A stretch of 64,000 nucleotides of DNA from Siphonodentalium dalli (lineage: Eukaryota; Mollusca; Scaphopoda; Gadilida; Siphonodentaliidae): NCBI GenBank assembly GCA_032622095.1, contig CP136068.1, forward strand, positions 137,027,989 through 137,091,988, in the 5' to 3' direction. The position numbers were made by a program, and so were the translations under genes. This document shows, piece after piece, positions 11,501 through 26,500 of this stretch. Positions within the stretch are counted from its first letter, which is position 1; every line of letters starts with the position of its first letter. The notes below the pieces were generated by a model. The model was given only the letters and a program-made list of their open reading frames with translations. It did not search any database and was not told the DNA's origin.

Positions 11501-14500
11501 TGTGTGAGAGATGGAGAGGGGAGGGATTGGCACCAAATTTGATAAAAAAAATTGTTTAGTCGCCGATTATCACCAAACTTATAAACAATCATCTCCATGA
11601 TATCCGGAGTGTAATCGTGTGGTGTAAGGGTGTCACAGGTGGGGCCATTCGAGTCAGTGGTGTATAGAGATGAAAGGGACACAAAATATTATATCTATAT
11701 GTTTAGTGCCGATTTCCACCAGATTGATACATATTCTCCTCCGTGATACGAGGAATCTTATCGTGTGGTTTAGATACACCAAATTGGTGCCCTATGGGTG
11801 AGAGATATGGGGACCTTAAATGTGATACAAATTTTTATACTCGCCAATTTTCACCAATTTCATATATATGCATCTCTAATCTCTAATGAGTCTTAGTGTG
11901 TGCAGCTTGAGTCCGAAATAGGGACGGGAGGGTAACCAAAACTGATACAAAATATTTTTAGTACCAATTACCATCAAATTCAAGCACGTTCTTCTCAAAT
12001 GATACAAGAAATCAAATCGTGCTATCTGTCTGTCTTTTTGTCTGTCTGTGTGCGTTCTATATATAACTTCACGCGGTACAATCGAGATGGCACCAAGGCG
12101 TTCTAAGAGGGGTAACTTTTCACAAGGAAGATAATGGTGCGGGTTAAATTTTCTAAAATGACGCTGTTGGTCTCAGGGGAAGAAAGGGGGAGGTCGGCAA
12201 AATTAAAAAAATATGGTGAAATAGTTTTGTCGCTGATTTCCACCAAACGAATACATAATCACCTTCACAATATGGCGTTGTTCGAGTCAGCGTTGCATCA
12301 ACAATTGATTTAATAAACCAAATTCCACCAAATTGATATACGTTTTTCTCTAATGATATACCATGAATTAAATTAAATTAAATTTTGTGTCGTTTGCGTC
12401 ACGGATGGCGAGCGGATATGCACTATCATTGATAAGATTGCTATTCGCCAAATCCACATATAAGTTATATACAGTCACCAGGCCATCTCCATATCATTTT
12501 AAGTAGTTGGGCATTCACATTTCACAATCCCCGACATATGGTGACCCACATAAGTCACTTGAACAATTATATCTTCTTAACAGTCATATTTATATGGAGA
12601 TGATAATCAAGGCATTCACACAATGAGCTAGCAAAAAGAGATAACTAGAAGAAGCATTAAACGTATATTTATCATTCTATTGAAGAGATACATATATTCG
12701 TGCAAACTGAGAGACCTCGAACCATCAGAGGATTGCATATATATAATAACAAAGTTTAGTCTGTTCCATTCAATACAGTTTCCACAAAAAGTTACAATTT
12801 GTCCAGATATATGGAAGGCCTGTTCAAAAATAGTGTCACAGTGTGCAGTCAAATATAGTTTCTTCTGATATAAAAGAAAATGCAGTTAGTAGCACAAGAC
12901 TTTTCAGGATCCTACCAATACTGACATCTGACAAGGGTTTTAGAACAGACTCATCGACTGACATAAACAACTCAAAATCTCGCTCTGTGCCTGGCACATG
13001 TAGTTGATATATGTGTGCAGCAACATTTCGTTTAAACTGAGAATATTTAGCCAATATATAGCACCATGAACAGAGGAGCACCTGGAAATTTCTTTGAAAC
13101 ATCTGTATCTTCATGGAGATATGATAGCCAGGTGTCCTCGAGATCTTAGTCCAACCCACTAGATTGATTGATACATCTCAGTATTTAAAACCCAATTATC
13201 ATCTTTTATCGAACTAATGTGTTTATGATGTTCATGTATCATATTATAACGTCTAATGTATACGCAGTTGTAAATAAATAAATACTTCATTATTGGTGGA
13301 ACGGATTAATCGCGATAAACAGAATGACAATTGACAAGGTGAGCCACTACTTATATTCCATGATTGTAATAATCATGTTTTGTGATGCTATTTGAATATA
13401 CAATTTATGAGAAAACGTATAACACTTTAAGCAATAGCATTCTCTATTCCCAACAAATATCCACAGCATACATTAACCTGGGCAACGCCGGGTAACCCTG
13501 CTAGTCATTGATAAGATTGCTATTCGCCTTTATCCACATATAAGTTATATACGAGTCACCCAGGCCATCTCCATATCATTTTAAGTAGTTTTGGACGTTC
13601 ACATTTCACAATCCCGACATATGGTGACCCACTTAAGTCACTTGAACAATTATATCTTCTTAACTGTCATATTTATATGGGAATAGCAATCAGGGCATTC
13701 ACAAAATGAGCTAGCAAAAAGAGATACATAGCAGAAGCATTAAACGTATATTTATCATTCTATTGAAGAGATACACATATTCGTGCAAACTGATAGATCC
13801 CGAACCGTCAGAGGATTGCATATATATTATAACAAAATTGAGTATGTTCCATTCAATACAGTTTCCACAAAAAGTTACAATTTGTCAAGAGATATGGAAG
13901 GCCTGTTCAAAAATAGTGGTCACAGTGTGCAGTCAAATATAGTTTCTTCTGATATACAAGAAAATGCAGTTAGTAGCATAAGACTTTTCAGGATCCTCCC
14001 AATACTGCACATCTGGCAAGGGTTTTATAACAGACTCCTCGACTGATATAAGCAACTCAAAATCTCGCTCTGTGCCTGGCACATGTAGCTAATATTTATG
14101 CACATCAACATTTCGTTTAAACTGAGAATATTTAGCCAATATATAGCACCATGAACAGAGGATCACCTGGAAATTTCTTTAAAACATCTGTATCTTCATG
14201 GAGAGAGCCAGGTGTCCTCGAGAACTTAGTCCAACCCACTAAATTGATTGATACATCTCAATATTTAAAACCCAATTATCATCTTTTATCGAACTAATGT
14301 GTTTATGATGTTCATGTATCATATTATAACATCTAATGTATACGCAGTTGTAAATAAATACATACTTCATTTTTGTTGGAACGGATTAATCGCGACAAAC
14401 AGAATGACAATTGACAAGGTGAGCCACTACCTATATCCCAATCATGTTTTATGATGCTATTTGAATATACAATTTATGAGAAAACGTATAACACTTTTAA

Positions 14501-17500
14501 GCAAGAGCATTCTCTATCCCCAACAAATATCCACAGCATACAGAGGGTTTCTCAGCGCATTAACCTGGGCCACGCCGGGTAACCCTGCTAGTCTATTATA
14601 TATTTTGCGAAATCTGTGTCTGTCTGTGTGTCTGTCTGTCTATCTGTTTGCGATGGACTCGAAAACGGCCAAGCCGATTTCGATGAAACTTGGTATGTGG
14701 GGGTAATTTCGGCAGTGGGCTGGCATGGGCCTATTAATTTGCCCGTGCGACGTGACCTTGACCTTGAAATTGGGTCATTTCAAGGTCGAACGCCCGAGTA
14801 TCTCGGGATTTCGATGAAAATTAGTGTCTGGGGATACTTTCGTATGGGGAGTGTCGTAAGCATATTCGTTTGCCCGTGCGACTTGACCTTGAAATCGGGT
14901 CAAATCGCGAATTTTTATGGGATTTCGACGAAATTTGATACGTAGGGTTACTTTTGTCCACTGAGTGTTTTGGACAGGTCAAATCGTGACCCCGACCTGA
15001 CCTTGACCTTCAAAATGATCAATTCAAGGTCAAATCAGGTAAAACCGGATGGATTTCGACAGGTACTTTTGTCGGGTACTTTTGTCCGGGCAGTGTTTTG
15101 GACGGGTAAAATCGTGACCCCACCTGACCTTGACCTGGCGATATTTTTATGAGGAAGCAGGTGTCTGTGAAACAGAACATTACTTTTGATTGGCCTGATA
15201 TTAACCCTCTGTATACTAGAGTATCATTATTAATGAGTAGTTATCCCATAGGAAATGTTCAGATAATAAGTTCAACAAACGACCAAAGGTCGTTTGTTGA
15301 ACTTATTATCTAAACATTTCCCTCAATAAATAGGGCTCCTTCTGTACTTTTATTAGTCGAGTTTTTTTCCAAAACTCGACTTATAGTTTGATGAGGGACG
15401 GTGGGCGGGCGGGCGGCGGACGGGCGTGCGGCCGGGCGGGCAGCGTGTTTTGCTTATAACTCAACCGTTTATTGATGGTGTGTGAGTACATATCCATGCA
15501 CGTAAGCTGCAGACAAAAAATCGGGTTCGTCCGCACATTTATTACAGAGTTATGGCCCTTTGCCATTTTTTACTGATTTTAGGCTCGTTAGCGCAACAAC
15601 TTCAACAAACGTTATCTGATTCGAATGAAATTTGGGATATAGGTGTCTCCCAAGAATATCTCGGACGAGTTCGAAAACCGGCCTGGTCCGATAAAATTTG
15701 ATAGAGTTATGGCCCTTAATTAGTCATTTTTCACGAATTTTCAGCTCGTTAGCGCGATAACTTCAACAAACGTTATCTGATTTGATTGAAATTTGGGATA
15801 TAGGTGTCTCCCAATAATATCTCGGACGAGTTCGAAAACCGGCCTGGTCCGATAAAATTTGATAGAGTTATGGCCCTTAATTAGTCATTTTTTCACAAAT
15901 TTTCAGCTCGTTAGCACGATAACTTCAACAAACATCATCCTATTTGATTGAAATTTTGATATATAGGTGTCTCCCAAGAATACCTCGGACGAGTTAGAAA
16001 ACCGGCCCGATAAAATTTGATAGAGTTATGGCCCTTAATTAGTCATTTTTCACGAATTTTCAGCTCGTTAGCACGATAACTTCAACAAACGTTATCCAAT
16101 TTGATTGAAATTTGGTATATAGGTGTCTCCCCAGAATATCTCGGTCGAGTTCGAAAACCGGCCAGGTCCGATAAAATTTGATAGAGTTATGGCCCTTAAT
16201 TAGTCATTTTTTCACAAATTTTCAGCTCGTTAGCGCGATAATTTAACAAACATCATCCTATTTGATTGAAATTTTGATATATAGGTGTCTCCCAAGAATA
16301 CCTCGGACGAGTTAGAAAACCGGCCCAGTCCGATAAAATTTGATAGAGTTATGGTCCTTAAGTAGTCATTTTGTACGAATTTTGAGCTCGTTAGCGCGAT
16401 AACTTCAACAAACGTCATCCGATTCAACTAAAATATGGTATATAAGTGTCTTCCAATAATATCCTGGACGAGTTCGAAAACCAGCCTGGCCCGATAAAAT
16501 TTGATAGAGTTATGGCCCTTAATTGGTCATAGGCCGTTAGCGCGATAACTTGAACAAATATTAACCGATTTTACCTATTAATTAGTCTACCGATACTGAT
16601 GCACACCAATTGGCGGTAGCCACCGGCGGTCGCGATAACTTCAACAAACGTCCTCCGATTTGTTTAAAATTTGGAATAGACATACTTGCCAAGAATATTT
16701 CGGACGAGTTCGAAAACCAGCCTGGCCCGATAAAATTTGATAGAGTTATGGCCCTTAATTAGTCATAGGCCGTTAGCGCGATAACTTGAACAAATATTAA
16801 CCGATTTTACCTATTAATTAGTCTACCGATACTGATGCACACCAATTGGCGGTAGCCACCGGCGGTAAGCCACCGAAAACGAGACACAGCATCTCTGATG
16901 CCACCTCTTGTTTGTTTATTATTTTTCTACTAAATTTCACACTAAATTAGTTGTTTTCATCCATCTTTCAGGTTAAACAAAGATGACTTGCAGTCCACCG
17001 TGCAAAATAAGGACCATAAGGCCAATAGAAACTTGATTATCCTTGCTCATCAAAAGCAGCAGAAAACAGAACTTAGCAAGTTAGTAATGATTTGCTGCCA
17101 ACTGATTCTTTAAACATGGTCTATCTTTGCCCAGAAAGTTTTATATAGTTCTGGCATATAAAATAATAGATATGAATCGAGGACACCTGTCTGGAAAAGT
17201 TTCCATCAGTGGGACAGTTTTAGAGGCTATTTTTATAACAGAAATCCTTGCGAAAACATTCAGAGCGTACCAAAAGCATACCAAGAAGGACAATTATATC
17301 TTGTTAGCAGTCTCAATCACGGCACATTGTATTTTAACAATAGATTTACCATGATCTTGTGATCGAAATGAACCACTTTATTATGCCTTTAACCCTTTAC
17401 CCAACAAACCGGCCAAAACCGGCCAAATAAAGCTTCAACAGCCTAAAATATCTTCGGTCTGTCTCAATAGAACCATACAAATATGGATATCATTGGAACC

Positions 17501-20500
17501 GGCTCTTTGACCACATTGTGATAGTTATAGTTATGCCCTGTGCCAATGCATTCTCTTATATATGCGAGTCGACCATAGGTCGCCTCGCATATATAAGAGA
17601 ATGCATTGGCCTAAAAAAATCTTTTTTAACACTTTTTACCATTTTTTCTTACATTCTTTAACAATTTTATAATTTTTAATGTGTTAAGCCAATGCATTCT
17701 CTTATATATGCGAGGCGACCTATGGTCGACTCGCATATATAAGAGAATGCATTGGCACAGGGCCATTCTGTTGGGTAAAGGGTTATAGACAAATAATATA
17801 CCCAATCTTCAGTTTTATCTGTATTTTATTCACAAAATACCCAATTGTAGTCTTGAAGTCAGGATTTATAAAAAATATGCTGTTGTTGTATTTGTGGCCT
17901 GGAAGTGATAGTGCATCTGGAATCAACATTTCAGAGATTCAATCAATGAATCACGATGTTAAAAGTGAGAGAAATTTAAAACTCCACTGTCAATCGAATA
18001 ATTGTTTGCAGATATATTCTACCAATCAACGACTGAGCCGGTCATTTGCTGCATTGAAAATTCCCACACCATCTTTGTTTTCAAACAACTTTTTTGTTGT
18101 CAAATAGTAATTCACTGAACTTTCCATTTGTGCTCTGATGTTGGAATTTCATCCATGACTATAATAGTGTCTCTCATGTTGGGTGACACTCAATCAGATT
18201 TTTTATATGCCCTTTTAACCCTTTACCCAACAAACCGGCCAAAACCGGCCAAATAAAGCTTCAACAGCCTAAAATATCTTGGGTCTGTCTCAATAAAACC
18301 ATACAAATATGGATATCATTGGAATCGGCTCCTTGACCACATTGTGATAGTTACAGTTATGCCCTGTGCCAATGCATTCTCTTATATATGCGAGTCGACC
18401 ATAGGTCGCCTCGCATATATAAGAGAATGCATTGGCCTAAAAAAAATCTTTTTTTAACACTTTTTACCATTTTTTCTTACATTCTTTCACAATTTTATAA
18501 TTTTTAATGTGTTAAGCCAATGCATTCTCTTATATATGCGAGGCGACCTATGGTCGACTCGCATATATAAGAGAATGCATTGGCACTAGAGGTGCCACGA
18601 TTATTGATTTTGATAATCGATAATCGGTCCTCAATAATCGATTAATCGTACCTAATATTAATAACATCAGTGGAAGTTTACCGTAATATGGCCTATTGCC
18701 TGGGTGCTCGTTAACTCAATAACTGCACTGTCGCTGGTCATTTGAGACATTGGCTGATCAATGTAATATTGCCACCTTTCAAGTATCTTAAAATATACAA
18801 CGATGTCGCAATGTGTTCAAATCTGCAGTGCGGCCAATTTGTAGAATATACAACGATCCAACGAGAAACCATGTCACATCATCAAATGAACTGCCAACTG
18901 TTTGCAACATACCGGGTATATCAGTAGTACTCATGTTATTGGAATCTCTTTGGTACGCGATCAAATGATGTTATAAACACCTCGGTTGTAGATAGAACTG
19001 TGTAAAATAAACACAGTATTCAATAATACCCGGCATCTTCTGACATCCGATATAAATAACACAGATTAATCGACGATGGAAATGGTAATCGATTATCGGC
19101 TTTATCAACGGTTCATCGATTATACGATTAATCGTGGCACCCCTAATTGGCACAGGGCCGTTCTGTTGGGTAAAGGGTTAAAAAATACATTGGTTCATCA
19201 GGCAGGGCCTTCTGTCCATCCAACTGTCTGGGCTGTCCATTTTGGTTTCCAGATGATAACTTTAGATAGTTTCAACTGAATGGAATGAAATTTGGTATGT
19301 GGGTTTATTAGCAAAAATGAAGATCAAATTTGGTTTCCACCCACCAACTTTAACCAGAGTTATGGCCCTTTTTGTTTTGAATTTGCACTCAATTTTCATT
19401 TCCAGATGATAACTTTAGTAAGTCTGAACTGATTGAGATGAATTTTGTATGTGAGTTTACTAGCCCAAAATACACGTCAAGTTCAAATTTGGGTTCCACC
19501 CACCAATTTTCAGTAGAGTTATGGCCCTTTGTTGGAATTACCATAGGCATATTTTGCCATGCCCTAGCATTTCTTTTGTTTTCACATCTAAGACGAGTAT
19601 AAGGTATGTTCTTGTGTGTGATAACCAGCATATGCATAGGCTGAAAAATCAATTAATGTATTTGAGCAGACGATTGTCTGTTAGTGGAGACAATCGCTGT
19701 ATATACATGAGTGTGAATAACTAGCTAGATCACACAGACAAAGCAATTCAAAATAGCCAACTGAGATAGGTTGTGCAAATTTATGGGATATTTAGATTAA
19801 TTTTCATGATTGCGTTTCTGGTTAATCTGGGGTTAGTTGATTATACCCCCACTTTCAAAGAAAAATCGGGGGGGGGGGGGGGGGGGGGGGGGATATTCTG
19901 GATTAACTTTATCCATCCGTCCGTTGTCCGACCTGGCATATATCTCAGCCATGGTTTATTGGATCTGAATGTAATTTGGTATTGAGGTTCGCCATTATGA
20001 CTGCTTTCAAAAGGATATTCTTGAGTTATCATTCTTTGTTTATCTGAAAATTTAGATTTTTTGTCTGTCTTCTTTTAACATTCTTTTATGTGTCAATATT
20101 TGCCTGGTATTTCCAATATCAGATTGCATTATTGATATACTGAGCATGACTTAACGATAGTTCCCACTTTGTGTTATGGGATGGGTCCAATAAATCGATA
20201 CAATAATGTTTAAGTGTGAGTTTCTTTCCACTTCAGACATCAACATTTTGTGCTTTATGCACTGTTTGCCCTTTAGCTAGGGTTCCACTTAGTGGTACCT
20301 CTTCTATAAATGTTTGCAATAAACATTTACTGAATGATCTTGCGATGCTCATATTATCGTACAATAACAATACTGGTATAAAATATCTATTATATCAACT
20401 TTCCACTTTGTTTAACAGACGTGAGAGGAGGAAAAAGATGGTTAGTGCGAAAATAGTTCAGGAACAGCTGGAGAGTGAGATGGATGAATGGCGAGACAAC

Positions 20501-23500
20501 CTGGTCGAGCATATTCGACAGGTAAGAAACTGCATTGACTCGAAATGATCCCTGCCCCGTATTGCGGACCAAGCAAGGGTTACCACAATAGATTTATTGA
20601 AGGCAAACAACACTGTAAAGGAGGTCACTCCAAGGAAGGATGTTTCATCAAATGCGATAGACCTAGGCCACATTTTAAGTAACTGGCTATGTGAAAGACT
20701 GCTTCAAAATTGGGCAGTTTCTTGAAAAAATGAGGTTTTTTTTATCACATTGGGTGAAAAAACACATTCTACGAGTGACATGCATTATATAGGTGTTTGC
20801 CTCCAACATATATATCGCTGGTCATAACCCTTGCTTTGTCCTCCATTCAGGGAACGAGTGAATGCAGTTGACCAGATATGGGGGTGGTTCAAAATCATTC
20901 CACTAAATTCCCACAGCAAGACAACTGGTTAATATGAAGAAAATATAAGCAGTAATAAGGCTGGTGACACTTAACTGACACTGATCACTTGGTTAACTCA
21001 TCAACACATGATTCTTTTGAGTGTCATAGTTGAAAGTGTGATTTTTTAAAATGGTGACATTCAGAAGAAGGTTAGAAAATCATCGGGATTATTAACTCTC
21101 TCAATGTACTGCATTTATCATGTTCTCAATGCTTTCCAAATATCATTGCAATCAGATAAATAACACAGGAGATTCATGGTATTATAAGAGGGGGGATTTA
21201 ATTAACTGGATCAGTATAAGTGTTCATTGCATAAACAAATACCCATTTCCTATTGAAGATTAGATGTCCCTCAACAAGCTTCAAAATGGTCCTGATATTC
21301 GCTTTGTCATGGTTTGAACCCGCATCCACCTCATATATTCGATACTGTGATATCAAAATGTCATCAATTATCAAAAATGTTCAGTTTAGTACACCTTATG
21401 CAAATGGCAGCTCTTCATGTATATTTTTGTTCAGCGTCCAATAGTTCCATAGTATACATCCCTCATCTTTTTTTCAAATAACTTCTCTTCTATAAAAGCC
21501 ACTGAGCTACTTCTGTTTAAATGTACTGTGAAGGTTTCTTGGGTGAAAGATTACTAAATTGGGCCCAGCCATATAGGAGCAGATAACTCTCACCAATATT
21601 ATATGCTTTAACCCTTTAATGAAGGAAGAATTAAAGATCCTGTGCCAGTGCATTCACTTGTATATGCGGGTCTACCATAGGCAGCCTTATATGTAAGAGA
21701 ATATGTAGGAGAATGCACTGGCTTACAAGGCCAAGGTAAATATTGTTAGGCCAATGTATTCTCTTATATATGTAATGCTCCCTTTGGGAGACTTGCATAT
21801 ATTATAAGAGAATGCATTGGCACAGGGTTTTGCAACATTTCAGGACGCTCCAGTTGTAGAAGGGTTAAAAATATTCTCCAGTTCAATAATCTGTTGTCTG
21901 TCTTAGCCAAGCCTTGAAATAGTGAGCCTGTCATTTGCAGAATGAGGTCCCAAGAGGGTGAATTTAGTGATGCTACACCGCATAGAGGGCTAGCATCACC
22001 AAATTCACTCTCTGGGGACCTCATTCTGCTGAGGTGTAAGCAGAATGAGGTCCCCAGAGGGTGAATTTGGTGATGCTAGCCTGCTATGCAGGGTAGCATC
22101 ACTAAATTCACCCTCTGGGGACCTCATTCTGCAAATGACAGACACACTATTTCAAGGCTTGGTCTTAGCATCTGGTTGTTTCAAATTGGTTGTGTTACTT
22201 TTGATAAGAGCGTTCACTGAATTCTCATGAAACATATGAAGCAGTCAGCGCTGTCTGAATGGCCTTATTAATTTTAATACCCCTGAGTTTACCACTTTTG
22301 CAAATTTTGAATTACAGTAGATAGCATGATTATTTGAGCAAACTTTTAGCAATATGCATGACCGTAATCAAGTGTGATTGCACTGGCTGACTTTGAAAAC
22401 CAGTCATCTATGATTTTTTTCAACTAGAGTTATTGTTCTTAATTCTTATGAATAATATCTTGATCATGTTTTTGTAAGAATAATATCTTGATCATGTTTC
22501 TGTGCCATTTGACTTTGACTCAAACAAGTTTTCTTGTTAGCTACTATGGTGGGTGATAAAAAATATCAATAGGTTTTTCAAAGCTCCAAGAAATATTTTT
22601 CATTTTTCATGATTGTTTATTCTATGGTCCGTTTCAGTTGAAAAAAGCTCTAAAATATGTAATAAGTAACCATCTTAAAGTCAAGCCTTGAAATAGGGTG
22701 TCTGTCATTTGCAGAATGAGGTCCCCAGAGGGTGAATTTAGTGATGCTACCCTGCATAGCGGGCTAGCATCACCAAATTCACCCTCTTGGGACCTCATTC
22801 TGTTTACACCTCAGCAGAATGAGGTTCCCAGAGGGTGAATTTGGTGATGCTAGCCCTCTATGCGGGGTAGCATCACTAAATTCACCCTCTGGGGACCTCA
22901 TTCTGCAAATGACAGACACCCTATTTCAAGGCTTGCTTAAAGTACATAATAATACAAGTTTCTGCATAATAACATACCATATTCTGAACAAAAAAAGCAC
23001 CATCTGAAAACAGTATGTGAAATAATGTTATATTGTAAATTCACTAAATACCTTCTAGCATGTTGTAGACTTACTTATCTAGAAGATTTTCACCTTTAGT
23101 ATAATTTCATGTTCCCTCTTGCTCAATAGCACATTATAAAGAGCTTGAAATGCGTCTCGTCAATTTAAATATAATCTTTGATGTTGTTTGGTAGGTTGAT
23201 CATAAGGCATCTGAGAAAGTATATCGGTCTACTGAAAGAAAAGCATTGCGGGCTCAGGAAGATAGGATTATCAAAGAAAAGAAACAGAAGAAAAATTTCC
23301 AAAGGTATTGTTTGCAGACCTGTTAACCCTTTACCCAACAGAAGGGCCCTGTGCCAATGCATTCTCTTATATATGCGAGTCGACCATAGGTCGCCTCGCA
23401 TATACAAGAGAATGCATTGGCTTAACACATTAAAAATTATAAAATTGTTAAAGAATGTAAGAAAAAATCGTAAAAAGTGTTAAAAAAAGTTTTTTTTTAG

Positions 23501-26500
23501 GCCAATGCATTCTCTTATATATGCGAGGCGACCTATGGTCGACTCGCATATATAAGAGAATGCATTGGCACAGGGCTAACTGTAACTATTACAATGTGGT
23601 CAAGGAGCCGGTTCCAATGATATCCATATTTGTATGGTTCTATTGAGACAGACCCAAGATATTTTAGGCTGTTGAAGCTTTATTTGGCCGGTTTTGGCCG
23701 GTTTGTTGGGTAAAGGGTTAATTAGTGTCGGCTATCGGCTGAGCCAAGGAAAATATAAATTCTGACATCTATTTTTAAGACAAGGTATTTTTCAGAACCT
23801 GACAAAATTAGTGCAAAATTGAAAGACATTGTCTTATTGTCGCACTGTGAAAGTCTGCAGACATAAAAAATTCATTGTTGAATGCCAATGACTACTGAGA
23901 TAACAAGGGCTACAGTAAAGCCCTAAATAATTGACTCCTTAACCACAGCAGAATTATGGTTAATTATGGCTTGTTGCCATTCATCTTGATATAATCTGAT
24001 ATAATCAGCAATTTTAAGCCAGATCCAACCAGTCTGCCATGATAATTGATCAGGCCAAAGAAAATTAAATGTCTGATTTGGGTTACAAGCTGAAAAATAA
24101 AATAGGGTCGGTAGGTAGGCTTGAAATTTTCTGTTAAATTTTTTTATTTTGACATATTTTTATGACTTTTCATGTGCGTATTTTGCTCTGCAAGATTGAC
24201 ATAAAACTACTTTTGATTATTTTTGTATAAATTTTAAAATTACACAATACTTAGAAATCAACCTATTCTGAGATACTTAAATGTGTTTTTTTGGTTTTAT
24301 GAAATTTTTTGAGAAAAAATTAAATAGATTTTCTTGAAAACCATGTAAAAAAAAAACTTTAGGGTAGGATGTTTTAAATAGGGTCGGTAGGGAAACCCAA
24401 ATCACAAATATTTTTTTCGTTGCCTCAGATTCCAATTGTAAACTGAAGATATATGTGTAGAGAACTTTAAGTGACATGCTTAGAACATTGGTTGGTGGCT
24501 CTCTTTATTATGTTTAGTAATAAGTCTGAAGAAAATGTGAAGCAAAGGTTCCATTTAAAGATGGTCTGTCTCTTCCTGACAACACTTCCAAAAACAAGGG
24601 GCCTCGATTCGCTCTCCAGCGCTAGAGATATGGTGGAGTCATTGCTAACTTTGTATCCCATTTCGCTATCATTTGGGGTTGGTGGTTTCGCCAGGCACAA
24701 TGGGTCATTCCTTCAGCCAATGAAATCACTGCTAGATTTATCTCAGTGCATGAACTTTCCCTCCACCAATAAAACTGACAACGTCATGATATACATGTAG
24801 CTCTGGCTGCTTAAATTGACGTTAAACTCAAATAAATAAATAAATAAATAAACCAAAAACTAAATTTATGAGAAACTCCTTTTGAAGGCACATTTGCATT
24901 GTTGTTCCAAAAATAAACACAGTAAACATATAGAATTCCATATATTTCATTCAAAATGTTTTAAAAGATAAATTTTGAACCAATATGTGGTAATGTTCTA
25001 AAATAGCTACATTTTCTGTCCCGGTTCATAGAAAATAAATGGAGAAAAAATACATTTCCTAGCGATAGAAACTCCAGTTGACTGGTTTCCCTGACTCCAA
25101 ATTTATGCACAATCTTTAAAGACATATTGTGTACTTGTTCGGGTGCGTGGAACTGATAAGTTAGTATTCAGGTGCTATTTTAAATGGAGGAATGTATAAC
25201 ATTCTACTAAACTCGCCAAAAATCTGAAGCATATCGACCGCACCACTCTGTATAAAACATCGTTTGAACTACGCTCAATTGTAAATATTTACTAACCCGA
25301 TTCAGGACGCATCTGTCAGCGATAAACTAACGAAAATGATTTCGCCATCGAGAGTCACTGCATTTAATTAATATATAAAGATGACGATGTGTGTTGTAAA
25401 TTTGGATATAATGTTTATAAAACACTACTTTGAACAAGATTATTCTCCATTTATATTTTATCACCCTACCGGAGTGTTTCACATCACTTTAATAGAATTA
25501 TGAGCCTTTATTTAACCCTTCCATGACTGGAACTTCCTGAAATTTTGTGAAAACCCTGTGCCAATGCATTCTGTTATATGCGAGTCTCCCATAGGGAGCC
25601 TCGCATATATAAGAGAATATATTGGCTTAATATTTAATATAACAATATTTACCTTGACCTTGTAAGCCAGTGCATTCTTTATGGGATAATTGCATATATA
25701 AGAGAATGCACTGGCACAGGATCTCCACCAGCTCAGATCCCATCATGAAAGGGTTAACTGATACCTGTAGCTTACTTTGCATAATTACATGGTTACCATG
25801 GCTACATTCACAGAATCGTAGATGATGATGAGAGAAAGCGGCTAGTAATAAGGGAGGAACTAGCTCACAAAGAGCGGAAGGTGGAAGCCATCCTACAGGA
25901 GAAAGACCTGACTAAGAATCAAGTGAGTCTATTATTTTATTTTACTCTTAGGCATTTTGTTTTTTATTATTTAGTTTACAGATTATTTTTGGCTCAATGG
26001 TAGGGAGGTGGGAGGGGAAAAAATAAAAATATAATCTGTATTTTTGTTTTTATTTAAATTATCAAAAAATAGGGTATATATGGAGAAATAAAGTATTTGC
26101 TGTATAATTTTTTTCTTTGGATGATTCTTTAAAGCATGATATGGATAGATGAAAAATATTGCAAATATCACCGTCCGCCATGTTGGCATTGACATTCAAT
26201 ACCATACACATCACTGGGAGGATTCCTGTTCTATTGATGTTGTTGTATATCTTACGTAAACTTCGCCTTTTTCTAATCTGTTTTATATATCTGGATTAAT
26301 ATTACCATTGGCAGAAATAAAAAAAAAGCCAAAAAACTAAAATTTTATTTTTATTGACAAACAGATTATTTTTTTGTGTAGGGAAATCCATAAACCAAGT
26401 AATATAAAATAAAATGCCTGAAATAGGGTGTCTGTCATTTGCAGAATGAGGTCCCCAGAGGGTGAATTTAGTGATGCTACCCCGCATAGCAGGCTAGCAT

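Noticed and set aside
12836-13159. 107-codon minus-strand frame in the Helitron-like unit
   Set aside because: No Rep or helicase motif (no HUH, no Walker A). The duplicated unit at 13.5-14.6 kb has the frame broken, so it is not conserved.
24471-24800. 109-codon frame before the (AAAT)n tail
   Set aside because: Both strands are open over the same stretch and no domain is visible; retained only as a retroposon-like repeat.
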